Shown: positions 19,184 to 32,317, counted from the stretch's first letter. The stretch: 64,000 bases of DNA from Shewanella sp. Arc9-LZ (GCF_010092445.1 NZ_CP048031.1:124001-188000), one strand, 5' to 3'. Program-made: numbers and translations. Notes: generated by a model not told the origin, from the sequence alone.

Positions 19184-19627
19184 TTAGCTATTTTCCGAAT
19201 CAGATTCTTGTGATTTGGCTTCTCTTACCTTTAACGTGCGCTCTTGAAAGCTATAGTCGTTTAATTTCGACATTGCTTTTTGTGCGCCCGCTTCAGACAT
19301 CTCAACAAATCCAAATCCTTTGCGACGTCCAGTTTTACGGTCTCGTACTAAACGAACTGAGTTAACAGGCCCGTACTCACCAAACAATGCCTTTACTTCT
19401 CCCTCATGAACACGATAAGGCAAGTTGCCAACATATAGTGTCATTGTAGGACCAACATAAGGTTCGTCAGAAGAGCTTGAACCACTTGTTGGTATAAAGG
19501 TGAAAATTAACGTCGCAACGACTACACCAGCAATAAACGCTACCGAAGATGATGTGCCGCCAAACTGAGAAAAAACAAAAGCGCCAAGAAGCGCCGCAAT
19601 CAAAACAATCACGAATGATTTCTGCAT
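19184..19627 (-). CDS. Membrane-anchored RRM RNA-binding protein
   Basis: 147 residues. Two hydrophobic segments (about 4-20 and 28-46) come first, then a Ser-rich linker, then a single RNA recognition motif with RNP2 LYVGNL (about 64-69) and RNP1 KGFGFVEM (about 104-111). Basic residues RDRKTGRRKG precede RNP1. The C-terminal tail is acidic. The architecture puts an RNA-binding domain on the inner membrane; topology (RRM in the cytoplasm) is inferred. The target RNA is unknown. It stands alone, upstream of and divergent from the rRNA operon. Confidence 0.85.
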   Translation of the reverse strand: MQKSFVIVLIAALLGAFVFSQFGGTSSSVAFIAGVVVATLIFTFIPTSGSSSSDEPYVGPTMTLYVGNLPYRVHEGEVKALFGEYGPVNSVRLVRDRKTGRRKGFGFVEMSEAGAQKAMSKLNDYSFQERTLKVREAKSQESDSENS

Positions 19628-19863
19628 AAAATAATCTCTAATGAATATAAAAATGATAAATAACTGTTAAATACTATTACATACTAATTAAAAATTACCA
19701 GATAAACCAGACCACTGTTGAAAAATTGAGCTCAAAAGCGACTTAAATATCAAAAACAAGTAATTTACTAATTAGCCAAAGGTGGTTCTTTAATCAAAAA
19801 AGCTAAAAAAAGAACGATCTGCATAAAAGTTCAACGCTCGAAACATATCTTGAATAAAAGCGC

Positions 19864-19891
19864 TTGCACTAAATCTTAAGCTGCCTATAAT
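19864..19891 (+). promoter_or_regulatory. rRNA operon promoter P1
   Basis: TTGCAC, 16-base spacer, perfect TATAAT, then a G+C-rich discriminator (GCGC). The AT-rich stretch 19640-19860 upstream is suited to UP-element and Fis binding, though no site is certain. Growth-rate and ppGpp control is expected for such a promoter. Confidence 0.7.
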
Positions 19892-19995
19892 GCGCATCCA
19901 CTGACACGGCATACAGCGAAAGCGAAAACCGGTTAGCGTTATTAACAACTACTTAGTGGTGTTAGTAACAGGCGAAAAGAAGTTTGAAAAAACAC

Positions 19996-20023
19996 TTGAC
20001 GCAATAAAGGGAATGCGTAGAAT
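19996..20023 (+). promoter_or_regulatory. rRNA operon promoter P2
   Basis: TTGACG, 16-base spacer, TAGAAT, followed by ACGCAGCCC. It lies 132 bp after P1, matching the tandem-promoter layout of enterobacterial rrn operons. Confidence 0.7.
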
Positions 20024-20081
20024 ACGCAGCCCAAGCCAACGACCTAGCGTCTGACGGCGATGTCTGAAAAATCGACATCAA

Positions 20082-20093
20082 GCTCTTTAACAA
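20082..20093 (+). promoter_or_regulatory. boxA antitermination site of the 16S leader
   Basis: GCTCTTTAACAA matches the rrn boxA core bound by NusB/NusE to form the antitermination complex. It is 58 bases after P2 and about 230 before 16S. Confidence 0.8.
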
Positions 20094-20095
20094 TT

Positions 20096-20123
20096 TATCA
20101 AGTAATCTGTGTGGACATTCACA
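20096..20123 (+). other. Left arm of the 16S RNase III processing stem
   Basis: Bases 20096-20123 pair with 21905-21932 downstream of 16S: the first 18 base pairs are perfect and ten more follow with two G-U wobbles. The stem encloses pre-16S rRNA and is the expected RNase III substrate. The rest of the leader up to 20323 holds a small hairpin (about 20231-20254) and nothing else certain. Confidence 0.85.
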
Positions 20124-20323
20124 GGTATTGAGTTATTCGAAATTGTCTTCTGTTCTTCGGAATGTTGGCAATCAAAAAATTACAACTCAATGCAACGATG
20201 AGTGTTCATAGTAATATGTACAAACATTATTTAGATTCTTCCGAGTCTAATTAATGAAATCAGAATTCATTGAGCCGAAAGCTTTGTTCTTATTTATAAG
20301 GATGAGGTTTTCAAAAGAACTTT

Positions 20324-21865
<1,542 letters not shown>

Positions 21866-21952
21866 CCTATACGACTAACTCAATACCTAAAGTGCAGCGA
21901 TGCATGTGAGTGTTCACACAGATTACTTGATAGAAGAAAGAGAAATTACGTT

Positions 21953-22029
<77 letters not shown>

Positions 22030-22174
22030 ATCTTTCCTACTCTGCGTTGGATGATAACTCGTTTAGTCAACTAAACGTCGCTATCAACCGCCTTGATTAG
22101 AAACGATTGGCAAGCCAATTTTTTTGGTAAGACCTTCATTGAAGGTAAACGTAAAATCTCAACTGCATGTAAAT

Positions 22175-22250
22175 GGGGCTATAGCTCAGCTGGGAGAGCG
22201 CCTGCCTTGCACGCAGGAGGTCTGCGGTTCGATCCCGCATAGCTCCACCA
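22175..22250 (+). tRNA. alaT: tRNA-Ala (TGC)
   Basis: 76-base cloverleaf with anticodon TGC and encoded CCA, second tRNA of the rRNA spacer. All stems pair; the acceptor stem is GGGGCTA with TAGCTCC (one G-U). Confidence 0.98.
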
Positions 22251-22293
22251 TTTACACTTATCATGACGATAAGCATATGCATAGGTTAGAGAT

Positions 22294-22329
22294 GCCAAAG
22301 ATAAACGAAATTTTATCTTTGGCTTTTTT
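22294..22329 (+). terminator. Terminator-like hairpin inside the rRNA operon
   Basis: A 12-bp perfect stem GCCAAAGATAAA (22294-22305) with 22312-22323, a 6-base loop and TTTTTT. It lies 43 bases after tRNA-Ala and directly before the 23S boxA. By itself it has the form of an intrinsic terminator; in an rRNA operon it would be read through by the antitermination complex. Confidence 0.7.
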
Positions 22330-22334
22330 AAGCC

Positions 22335-22361
22335 CGCTCTTTAACAATTTGGAAAGCTGAT
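22335..22361 (+). promoter_or_regulatory. boxA of the 23S leader and outer processing-stem arm
   Basis: CGCTCTTTAACAATT (22335-22349) is a second boxA. The overlapping AATTTGGAAAGCTGAT segment is complementary, apart from one wobble, to ATCAGCTTTCCGAATT near 25660-25675 after 23S, so it forms an outer closing stem for pre-23S rRNA. The remainder of the 22362-22580 leader has paired segments but no gene. Confidence 0.7.
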
Positions 22362-22580
22362 AGTACTAACTAAAGGCGCATGAATGACGATTCGTTGTTA
22401 TTGGTGTGATGATGTTAGTGCGAAAAACGTTAATGCGAAAGCATTAACACTTGAGTTCTCAAAACACTGTTTAAGTGTCTTGAATATTCTAAAAAACTAA
22501 GGCGAGTCCACTTCCTGGTCGGAGGTGAGACAAGTAAAAACCAGCTGGTCATGATATGACCCAGATGTTCACGTAAGTGA

Positions 22581-22598
22581 AACTCATTTGGGTTGTAT

Positions 22599-22605
<7 letters not shown>
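22581..22605 (+). other. Left arm of the 23S RNase III processing stem
   Basis: Pairs with 25508-25532 in a 25-bp stem with only G-U interruptions; the last bases form the ends of mature 23S. This is the expected RNase III site for pre-23S rRNA. Confidence 0.8.
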
Positions 22606-25516
<2,911 letters not shown>

Positions 25517-25605
25517 ACAACCCAGATGGGTTTTACTGATACGACTTAGTATTAGAATGAGGCACTTAAACAGTGGTCATAAAATGCTCCATGCGTTTAT
25601 GACAT

Positions 25606-25625
25606 CAAGTACATCCGTGTACTTG
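25606..25625 (+). other. Hairpin in the 23S-5S spacer
   Basis: CAAGTACA, TCCG loop, TGTACTTG: an 8-bp perfect stem between the 23S processing stem and 5S. Likely a processing structure. Confidence 0.5.
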
Positions 25626-25717
25626 TTGAACTCAAGACTCTTGATAAGAGTAAAAGCAATCAGCTTTCCGAATTATTATTTAATGCATCAAGAATAGTGC
25701 GTTAGATAAACAAAATT

Positions 25718-25837
25718 TGTCTGGAAACCATAGAGCTGTGGCACCACCTGATCCCATTCCGAACTCAGAAGTGAAACACAGTATCGCCGATGGTAGTTTG
25801 GGGTCTCCCCATGCGAGAGTAGGTCATTTCCAGGCGC
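25718..25837 (+). rRNA. rrf: 5S ribosomal RNA
   Basis: About 120 bases with the conserved core CCGAACTCAGAAGTGAAAC, GCCGATGGTAGT and GGGGTCTCCCCATGCGAGAGTAGG. The terminal stem pairs TGTCTGG with CCAGGCG. Ends are by analogy with Escherichia coli and may be off by one or two bases. Confidence 0.95.
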
Positions 25838-25862
25838 CTAATTGACTCGAAAGAGTAGTGAT

Positions 25863-25892
25863 AAGCCCGTTACTAACGTAACGGGCTTTTTT
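25863..25892 (+). terminator. rRNA operon terminator
   Basis: 11-bp perfect stem AAGCCCGTTAC (25863-25873) with 25878-25888, TAAC loop, T-run to 25892. It lies 25 bases after 5S. Confidence 0.9.
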
Positions 25893-25978
25893 ACGTCTGC
25901 AATTTATAGTGTAGAGTTTGTTATTGGCCAAAACAAGTCCTCAGAAATAAGCCTTAAGCAGTGTGGCCAATATGCCTA

Positions 25979-26076
25979 TGCGTCCCCTTCGGGGATAAAA
26001 GAGTAGGTCATTTCCAGACGCCTAATTGATTTGAGAGAGTCGCGAAACTGCACATTATTATCTAGCGGGCTTTTTT
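25979..26076 (+). pseudogene. Decayed 3' end of a second 5S rRNA gene with terminator remnant
   Basis: Bases 26001-26040 repeat 25819-25858 (the end of 5S plus spacer) with about 36 of 40 identities by eye, and a degenerate CGTCCCCTTCGGGG precedes it in the place of the 5S GGGGTCTCCCC loop. A GCGGGCTTTTTT at 26064-26075 matches the right arm of the rRNA terminator. The 5' half of the 5S is not recognisable. It is best read as the remnant of a tandem 5S unit. Confidence 0.75.
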
Positions 26077-26099
26077 CCAAAATTAATATTCAACTTACA

Positions 26100-26211
26100 T
26101 CCCTGCTACAATTAGTACTAAAGTTATCCATTATAGTTAATGCATAGTGCTTTTAGATTGAGATGTTTTTAGCGTGATCATGCTAATTTGTTAGCTATTC
26201 CCTGCTACAAT
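26100..26211 (+). repeat. Direct 13-bp repeat upstream of murB
   Basis: TCCCTGCTACAAT occurs at 26100-26112 and again at 26199-26211, 99 bp apart. Each ends in TACAAT, which could be a -10 box; no good -35 is evident at the right spacing. The rest of 25893-26246 holds only the 5S remnant. Confidence 0.6.
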
Positions 26212-26246
26212 AACAATATATTTCTGAATACGATGCCTTTCTATCT

Positions 26247-27263
26247 ATGCCTATTTTGCTTACTTCATTAAACACATTTGGCCTTAATCAGTATTGCGAC
26301 TCTTTAGTTGAAGTGACTAGCAAAGAGGAGTTAATAAAGATAAGTTTTGAGTTGTATCAACAACAGAAGAACATGCTTATTCTCGGAGGAGGCAGTAACG
26401 TCGTATTTACTGACAATTTTCAGGGCACTGTGGTTAAAGTTGGCACCAAAGGCATTACGATTAATGAAGATGATGATTTTTATTATCTCACGGTTCAAGC
26501 CGGTGAAAATTGGCATCAATTAGTTAAATATTGCTTAACTAAACATATTTATGGTTTAGAAAATATGGCTCTGATCCCTGGAACTGTCGGCGCAGCGCCA
26601 ATACAAAATATCGGTGCTTATGGTGTTGAGTTTAATCGTTATTGTCACAAGATTGAATTTTTACAACTCGATACTGGTAACTTGGTACATTATAATAACG
26701 AACAATGTCACTTTGGTTATCGTGAATCCATTTTTAAACAACAACTTAAGAACTTAGTCGTTATTACTGAGGTGACCCTAAAATTGGCTAAAAAGTGGGT
26801 GCCGGTGATAAGTTATGGACCTCTTCAACACTTAGACGCTATAGATGTATCGGCGCAACAAATATTTGATTGTGTTTGTATGGTTCGTCAATCTAAGCTG
26901 CCTGATCCTAAAATATTGGGTAATGTAGGAAGTTTCTTTAAGAACCCAGTTGTATCAATAGATGACTATGACTCACTTAAAAGTCGTTATGGATCCTTAG
27001 TGGGTTATCGACAGGTTGATAACCATTACAAACTTGCTGCAGGTTGGCTAATTGAACATGCTGGCTTGAAGGGCGTTAATATCGGTGGTGCAGCAGTCCA
27101 TCAAGATCAAGCTTTGGTGTTAGTTAACCTAGGTTATGCAACTGGTAATGAAGTATGCCAATTAGCGAAACACATTATTCAGATGGTTTTTGATAAATTT
27201 GCGGTTAAATTACAACCTGAGCCTAGGATTATTGGCTCTGTTGGGGAGATTGAAATAAAATGA
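26247..27263 (+). CDS. murB: UDP-N-acetylenolpyruvoylglucosamine reductase MurB
   Basis: FAD enzyme making UDP-MurNAc for peptidoglycan. 338 residues, type I (342 in Escherichia coli). The FAD-binding segment MALIPGTVGAAPIQNIGAYGVE is split for length here only by citation; YRESIFK marks type I, the catalytic serine lies in NVGSFFKNP, and the C-terminal glutamate in QPEPRI. The stop overlaps the birA start (ATGA), so the two are translationally coupled. The rrn-murB-birA-coaA order is the same as at Escherichia coli rrnB. Confidence 0.96.
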   Translation: MPILLTSLNTFGLNQYCDSLVEVTSKEELIKISFELYQQQKNMLILGGGSNVVFTDNFQGTVVKVGTKGITINEDDDFYYLTVQAGENWHQLVKYCLTKHIYGLENMALIPGTVGAAPIQNIGAYGVEFNRYCHKIEFLQLDTGNLVHYNNEQCHFGYRESIFKQQLKNLVVITEVTLKLAKKWVPVISYGPLQHLDAIDVSAQQIFDCVCMVRQSKLPDPKILGNVGSFFKNPVVSIDDYDSLKSRYGSLVGYRQVDNHYKLAAGWLIEHAGLKGVNIGGAAVHQDQALVLVNLGYATGNEVCQLAKHIIQMVFDKFAVKLQPEPRIIGSVGEIEIK

Positions 27264-28222
27264 ATGAGCATTGGTCACGTAAACGCCAAATTTTAGCGTG
27301 TTTACATCATGAACGTTTTGTTTCTGGTGAGGTAATTGCGCAATCTTTATCGCTTACTCGTGCGGCAATTAATCAGCATATAGATGCATTAAAAGATTAT
27401 GGTATCGAAATTTATAGTGTGAAAGGAAGAGGCTACAAATTAGCAAATCCAGTGTCGTTGGTAAATGAGTCTCATCTTGTTAATGGAATTGATGGCCGTT
27501 GTTTTTATTTTGATGAAACGACCAGTACTAATGCTTTTATGCTTGGACATGCCTCTGAATTAAAATCAGGAGATATTTGCATTGCTGAATATCAATCCGC
27601 TGGTCGAGGTCGAAGAGGGCGTCAGTGGTTGTCTCCTTATGCTCATCATATTTATGCTTCAATGTTTTGGCGTTTAAATAATGATATTAGTCATGCCAGT
27701 GGTTTAAGTTTAGTTGTTGGTTGTTCCATTGTTAAATCTCTAGCTGACTTTGGGGTTGAGGGGTTAGGGCTGAAATGGCCAAATGATATCTACCTTGATC
27801 ATAAAAAATTGGCTGGAATTTTAGTTGAGGTTTGTAATTCATCCGCTAATAAAACAGAATTAGTCATTGGTTTTGGTATCAATATGAGTATGTCTGTAGA
27901 GCAGGGGGAGCTAATAGACCAGCCATGGAACGATCTGTCTAGTTTGGTGAATATACCTGATAAAACGGAGCTGTTAATTAAATTACATCAAACCCTTAAG
28001 AGTGATTTACAGCTGTTTGAGCTGAAAGGGTTGGGTGCATTCTTAGAACGTTGGAATGAATTTGATTTATTTATTGGCCGTGAAGTATCACTGCTAATGG
28101 CACCTAATTCAGTTAACGGTACTTGTCGAGGTATTGATGAGCAAGGGGCTTTATTGCTTGAAAACGAGCAAGGGCTTACACGTTATCTTGGCGGTGAAAT
28201 TAGCCTTAGAGCAGTAATGTAG
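27260..28222 (+). CDS. birA: Biotin-protein ligase / biotin operon repressor BirA
   Basis: 320 residues (321 in Escherichia coli). An N-terminal winged helix (about 1-65, SLTRAAINQHIDALKDYG) binds the bio operator; the central ligase domain has the biotinyl-AMP loop GRGRRGRQW and KWPNDIYLDHKKLAGILVE; a small SH3-like domain ends the protein. The presence of the DNA-binding domain indicates a bifunctional enzyme that also represses biotin genes. Starts four bases before the end of murB. Confidence 0.97.
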   Translation: MNEHWSRKRQILACLHHERFVSGEVIAQSLSLTRAAINQHIDALKDYGIEIYSVKGRGYKLANPVSLVNESHLVNGIDGRCFYFDETTSTNAFMLGHASELKSGDICIAEYQSAGRGRRGRQWLSPYAHHIYASMFWRLNNDISHASGLSLVVGCSIVKSLADFGVEGLGLKWPNDIYLDHKKLAGILVEVCNSSANKTELVIGFGINMSMSVEQGELIDQPWNDLSSLVNIPDKTELLIKLHQTLKSDLQLFELKGLGAFLERWNEFDLFIGREVSLLMAPNSVNGTCRGIDEQGALLLENEQGLTRYLGGEISLRAVM

Positions 28223-28259
28223 ATGCCAGAAATGAGCCTAGGAATAGGCTCATATGTTA

Positions 28260-29210
28260 TTATTTTCTAAGTAAAACTCGGTCCATTAAATGGTTGGGAC
28301 CTTTTTGCAGAATGAGGTGGGCCCGTTCTCGTGTTGGTTGAATGTTTAATGATAAATTTGGGCCATTAATGGTATCCCAAATATTAGCAGCAATCACATT
28401 CGCCTCATCATCGGTTAAAGATGAATAGTGATGAAAAAATGAGTTTGGGTCACTAAATGCACCAGTTCTAAATTGCAAAAACCGCTGCTTATACCAATCT
28501 TTTAACAACGACTCATCAGCATCGACGTAAATTGAAAAATCAACAAAATCTGATACAAATGGCCTTCTTGTGTCTATTGGGGTATCTAAACCCGTTTGCA
28601 GCACATTTAGCCCTTCTAAAATTAAAATATCAGGCTGACGGATGGCTTGATGCTCGTCGTGACATCTATCGTATGTAACATGTGAATAAAGCGGTGCAAG
28701 AATCTCTTTCTGTCCCGCTTTAACTGCCGAAATGAATTCTACCAACATTTTCATGTCGTAACTTTCAGGAAAACCTTTGCGCTGGAGTAACCCTTTACGT
28801 TTTAGGTCTGCCAAGGGATATAAAAAACCATCTGTGGTGACTAAATCAACTTTAGGATGCTCGGGCCAACGTTGCAATAACGTTTGTAATATACGCGCTG
28901 TGGTACTCTTACCAACGGCGACACTTCCTGCGATACTAATGATATAAGGGCCAGGGGAAGCTTTTTGCTCCAGAAACTTATCAAGAACAAGTCCACGCTG
29001 TTGTTTTGAGCCGACAAATAAATTCAGTAAACGGCTGAGAGGAAGGTAAATGTCAGTGACTTCGTCTAAAGACAGCTTTTCATTCATACCACGCAGGTTT
29101 TCTAATTCAGCCTGACTCAATGTGAGCGGCACTGATTTACGTAATTCAGCCCAATGCTCGCGCTGAAAAGCAAAGTAGAGTGCATCTTGTATTGAGTTAA
29201 TTGGATTCAT
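28260..29210 (-). CDS. coaA: Pantothenate kinase CoaA (type I)
   Basis: Catalyses the first step of coenzyme A synthesis. I chose the ATG at 29210 ([13 protein letters not shown]), preceded by AGAGGA at good spacing, giving 316 residues as in Escherichia coli; a frame up to 29237 is open but lacks this signal. The P-loop GSVAVGKST (about residue 90), DGFLYP and LEGLNVLQ are present. It converges with birA; an inverted repeat at 28232-28253 between them lacks a clear T-run. Confidence 0.95.
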   Translation of the reverse strand: MNPINSIQDALYFAFQREHWAELRKSVPLTLSQAELENLRGMNEKLSLDEVTDIYLPLSRLLNLFVGSKQQRGLVLDKFLEQKASPGPYIISIAGSVAVGKSTTARILQTLLQRWPEHPKVDLVTTDGFLYPLADLKRKGLLQRKGFPESYDMKMLVEFISAVKAGQKEILAPLYSHVTYDRCHDEHQAIRQPDILILEGLNVLQTGLDTPIDTRRPFVSDFVDFSIYVDADESLLKDWYKQRFLQFRTGAFSDPNSFFHHYSSLTDDEANVIAANIWDTINGPNLSLNIQPTRERAHLILQKGPNHLMDRVLLRK

Positions 29211-29433
29211 AACCATTCCTCTAGGTTGGTCAGGCACATTACACTATCGAATAAATGGCGACAATAGTTTGCTCCTCATTTGTCTTCATCGCCCATTACA
29301 TTTGCCTATAAATCGCACTTTCTAAGTGAAACGAGTGTAAAAAAACGTCATTTGAAACTTTTTTTTGGTTTTTTATCATTTTCCTATTGCACTCCGAGGC
29401 ACATTTACCTAATATCCGACTCCGAAATGACAC

Positions 29434-29509
<76 letters not shown>

Positions 29510-29516
29510 TTTTTCT

Positions 29517-29601
29517 GGAGGGGTTCCCGAGTGGCCAAAGGGATCAGACTGTAAATCTGACGGCTCAGCCTTCGAAGGTTCGAATCCTTCTCCCTCCACC
29601 A
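29517..29601 (+). tRNA. tyrU: tRNA-Tyr (GTA)
   Basis: 85-base class II tRNA with a long variable arm, anticodon GTA and encoded CCA. Seven bases after tRNA-Thr. Confidence 0.97.
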
Positions 29602-29636
29602 CTTTCTAGGTAGTTAGGTAGCCTAAAATAGGTTGC

Positions 29637-29710
29637 GCGGATGTCGTATAATGGTATTACTCCAGCCTTCCAAGCTGATAACGCGGGTTCGATTCCCGCC
29701 ATCCGCTCCA
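29637..29710 (+). tRNA. glyT: tRNA-Gly (TCC)
   Basis: 74-base tRNA, anticodon TCC. The encoded 3' end is CTCCA with discriminator T and CCA. Confidence 0.96.
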
Positions 29711-29719
29711 AATTTGTTC

Positions 29720-29795
29720 GCTGATATGGCTCAGTTGGTAGAGCGCACCCTTAATGAGGGTGAGGTCGGCAGTACGAATCTGCCTATCAACATCC
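29720..29795 (+). pseudogene. thrT: Damaged tRNA-Thr (thrT position), anticodon loop TTAATGA
   Basis: The sequence aligns along its length with tRNA-Thr(GGT): GCTGATATGGCTCAG, anticodon stem CACCC/GGGTG and T-stem GGCAG/CTGCC are intact. Departures from the expected tRNA are: anticodon AAT instead of GGT with G at position 37; T-loop TACGAAT instead of TTCGAAT (base 55 is A); an acceptor mismatch C2-A71; and a 3' end ATCC in place of ACCA. Together these suggest a non-functional gene. If it were charged with Thr it would read the Ile codon AUU. Confidence 0.8.
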
Positions 29796-29831
29796 CATGT
29801 CATGAATAAACTTCCTAACCCTAAATAATCG

Positions 29832-29863
29832 ATTCGATGTCATTTTTATGCATCGGATTTTTA
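29832..29863 (+). other. Hairpin with T-run in the tufB leader
   Basis: ATTCGATG (29832-29839) pairs with 29851-29858 around an 11-base loop, followed by TTTTTA-like bases. It may end part of the tRNA-cluster transcripts before tufB. The stem is short and one pair is a wobble. Confidence 0.4.
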
Positions 29864-29908
29864 CTATATGTGTTTTCATCACCAAGATAATTGGACTGAG
29901 GCAATACC

Positions 29909-31093
29909 ATGGCAAAAGCTAAATTTGAACGTAAAAAGCCCCATGTAAACGTGGGCACCATCGGTCACGTTGACCATGGTAAAACAACTTTAACAGCAGC
30001 AATCTCTGCCGTTTTGTCTAAAACTTATGGTGGTGAAGTTAAAAACTTCGCTCAAATCGATAACGCTCCAGAAGAGCGTGAGCGCGGTATTACAATTAAT
30101 ACTTCTCACATCGAATATGACACACCAATTCGTCACTACGCACACGTAGATTGTCCAGGTCACGCGGATTATGTTAAAAACATGATTACCGGTGCTGCAC
30201 AGATGGACGGCGCAATCTTAGTAGTTGCTGCTACAGACGGCCCAATGCCACAGACTCGTGAGCACATCCTGCTTTCTCGTCAAGTAGGCGTACCTTTCAT
30301 CATCGTATTCATGAACAAATGTGACATGGTAGATGACGAAGAATTACTAGAATTAGTAGAAATGGAAGTGCGTGAGCTTCTTTCAGAATACGACTTCCCA
30401 GGTGATGATTTACCAGTAATTCAAGGTTCAGCTCTTAAGGCACTAGAAGGCCAGCCAGAGTGGGAAGCAAAAATTCTTGAGCTTGCAGAAGCTTTAGATA
30501 CTTATATTCCAGAACCAGCTCGTGACATCGATAAGCCATTCCTACTACCAATCGAAGACGTATTCTCGATTTCAGGTCGTGGTACAGTGGTAACAGGTCG
30601 TGTTGAACGTGGTATCGTTCGCGTATCAGACGAAGTTGAAATTGTTGGTGTTCGTCCAACAACTAAAACAACGTGTACTGGTGTAGAAATGTTCCGCAAG
30701 CTACTTGACGAAGGTCGTGCTGGCGAAAACTGTGGTGTGTTATTACGTGGTACTAAGCGTGATGACGTAGAACGTGGTCAAGTACTAGCTAAGCCTGGTT
30801 CAATTAACCCACACACAACTTTCGAATCAGAAGTTTACGTGTTGTCAAAAGAAGAAGGCGGACGTCATACTCCATTCTTCAAAGGCTACCGTCCACAATT
30901 CTTCTTCCGTACAACAGACGTAACAGGCACAATTGAGTTACCAGAAGGCGTAGAAATGGTTATGCCTGGTGATAACATCAAGATGGTCGTTACTCTGATT
31001 TACCCAATCGCGATGGACGACGGTTTACGTTTCGCTATCCGTGAAGGTGGCCGTACAGTTGGTGCAGGTGTTGTAGCTAAAATTATCGCGTAA
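29909..31093 (+). CDS. tufB: Elongation factor Tu, copy B
   Basis: Delivers aminoacyl-tRNA to the ribosome. 394 residues. GTPase motifs: GHVDHGKT (G1), DCPGH (G3), NKCD (G4). It differs from the second copy at 46681 by only one residue (Lys9 here, Ile9 there) and about 13 bases by eye over 1185, the identity running on past the stop into the terminator. It follows the tRNA cluster as in Escherichia coli tufB. Start ATG with GAGG upstream. Confidence 0.98.
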   Translation: MAKAKFERKKPHVNVGTIGHVDHGKTTLTAAISAVLSKTYGGEVKNFAQIDNAPEERERGITINTSHIEYDTPIRHYAHVDCPGHADYVKNMITGAAQMDGAILVVAATDGPMPQTREHILLSRQVGVPFIIVFMNKCDMVDDEELLELVEMEVRELLSEYDFPGDDLPVIQGSALKALEGQPEWEAKILELAEALDTYIPEPARDIDKPFLLPIEDVFSISGRGTVVTGRVERGIVRVSDEVEIVGVRPTTKTTCTGVEMFRKLLDEGRAGENCGVLLRGTKRDDVERGQVLAKPGSINPHTTFESEVYVLSKEEGGRHTPFFKGYRPQFFFRTTDVTGTIELPEGVEMVMPGDNIKMVVTLIYPIAMDDGLRFAIREGGRTVGAGVVAKIIA

Positions 31094-31113
31094 TAGCGAG
31101 TTTAGTGAACACT

Positions 31114-31141
31114 AAAAAAGGAAGCTTAGGCTTCCTTTTTT
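31114..31141 (+). terminator. tufB terminator
   Basis: AAAAAAGGAAGC, TTAG loop, GCTTCCTTTTTT. A second small inverted repeat, TTTAGTG/CACTAAA (31101-31116), precedes it. The same sequence follows tufA. Confidence 0.9.
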
Positions 31142-31211
31142 ATTTTTAGGGTGAGGTTAGTAACAAAAATCGATTTTTGATTGATTTATTGCTCTTACTT
31201 TGCCTGTATTG

Positions 31212-31240
31212 TTGCGAATAAAGCTGAATAAGAATACAAT
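31212..31240 (+). promoter_or_regulatory. Candidate promoter of secE-nusG
   Basis: TTGCGA, 17-base spacer, TACAAT, 120 bases before secE and after the tufB terminator. The leader between has no other clear structure. Confidence 0.5.
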
Positions 31241-31360
31241 CTATGGCCGATTTTTGACCCTGTGCTTATGCATTTTCTGGGAAAGTTCGGAAATGCGGAT
31301 TTGGTAAATATGTTGTTTACCAAGCTAAGCCCAGGTCGTAGTGAGTAACGGAATTAACCG

Positions 31361-31732
31361 ATGACAACAAATACTGAAAACCAGAGTACTTCTTTGGATA
31401 TCGTTAAGTGGGGCATAGCTGCATTGCTAATTGCTACTGCTGTTATAGGCAATCAATTTTATGCAGACGCTAATGTTGTGGCTCGTGTTGCTGGGGTAAT
31501 TATTGCCTTCGCTATTGCAGGCATCATTGCACTGCAGACAAGCAAGGGTAAGCAGGCACAATCTTTTGCTAGAGAAGCCCATATTGAAGTGCGTAAAGTC
31601 GTTTGGCCAACTCGCCAAGAGGCGCTAAACACTACCTTTATAGTACTTGCAGCTACTGCAGTAATGGCATTAATCCTTTGGGGATTAGATGCTATATTGT
31701 TACGAGTAGTCAATTTAATTACTGGCGTATAG
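31361..31732 (+). CDS. secE: Preprotein translocase subunit SecE
   Basis: Small inner-membrane clamp around SecY. 123 residues with three membrane segments, the long form found in enteric bacteria. The conserved amphipathic region [20 protein letters not shown] precedes the last essential membrane helix. nusG follows after 10 bp, the universal pairing. Confidence 0.96.
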   Translation: MTTNTENQSTSLDIVKWGIAALLIATAVIGNQFYADANVVARVAGVIIAFAIAGIIALQTSKGKQAQSFAREAHIEVRKVVWPTRQEALNTTFIVLAATAVMALILWGLDAILLRVVNLITGV

Positions 31733-31742
31733 GCATCTGAAA

Positions 31743-32294
31743 ATGACTGAAGTTACAGAAGCGAAAAAAAGATGGTATGTGATCCAAGCCTTTTCGGGCT
31801 ATGAAGGCCGTGTACTTAAAACACTGCTTGAACATATCAAAATGCACAATATGGAAGAATACTTCGGTGAGATTTTAGTTCCTACCGAAGAAGTTGTTGA
31901 AATGCGTGCAGGTCAACGTCGTAAGAGTGAGCGTAAGTTTTTCCCTGGTTATGTATTAGTCCAGATGGAAATGAACGACGATAGCTGGCACTTAGTCAAA
32001 AGTATTCCACGTGTAATGGGCTTTATTGGTGGTACATCAGATCGCCCTGCACCGATTTCTGACAAGGAAGCTGACGCTATTCTTCAACGCCTTCAAGACA
32101 CTGTTGAATCACCAACTCATCGTATTATGTACGAGCCAGGTGAAGTTGTCCGTGTTTGTGACGGTCCATTTGCTGACTTTAACGGTACTATTGAAGAAGT
32201 CGATTATGAAAAGAACCGTATTAAAGTTTCGGTGATGATTTTCGGTCGTTCAACACCAGTAGAATTAGATTTTAATCAAGTTGAAAAAAGCTGA
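31743..32294 (+). CDS. nusG: Transcription termination/antitermination protein NusG
   Basis: 183 residues: N-terminal NGN domain ([15 protein letters not shown], and [12 protein letters not shown]) that binds RNA polymerase, and a C-terminal KOW domain ([16 protein letters not shown]) that contacts Rho or ribosomal protein S10. It is also part of rRNA antitermination, which the boxA sites in this window require. Ordinary length and motifs. Confidence 0.98.
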   Translation: MTEVTEAKKRWYVIQAFSGYEGRVLKTLLEHIKMHNMEEYFGEILVPTEEVVEMRAGQRRKSERKFFPGYVLVQMEMNDDSWHLVKSIPRVMGFIGGTSDRPAPISDKEADAILQRLQDTVESPTHRIMYEPGEVVRVCDGPFADFNGTIEEVDYEKNRIKVSVMIFGRSTPVELDFNQVEKS

Positions 32295-32317
32295 TTAAAA
32301 TAACTACAAAATAAACA

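Noticed and set aside
28232..28253. Terminator between birA and coaA
   Set aside because: The stem (ATGAGCCTA/TAGGCTCAT) is fair but neither strand has a proper T-run.
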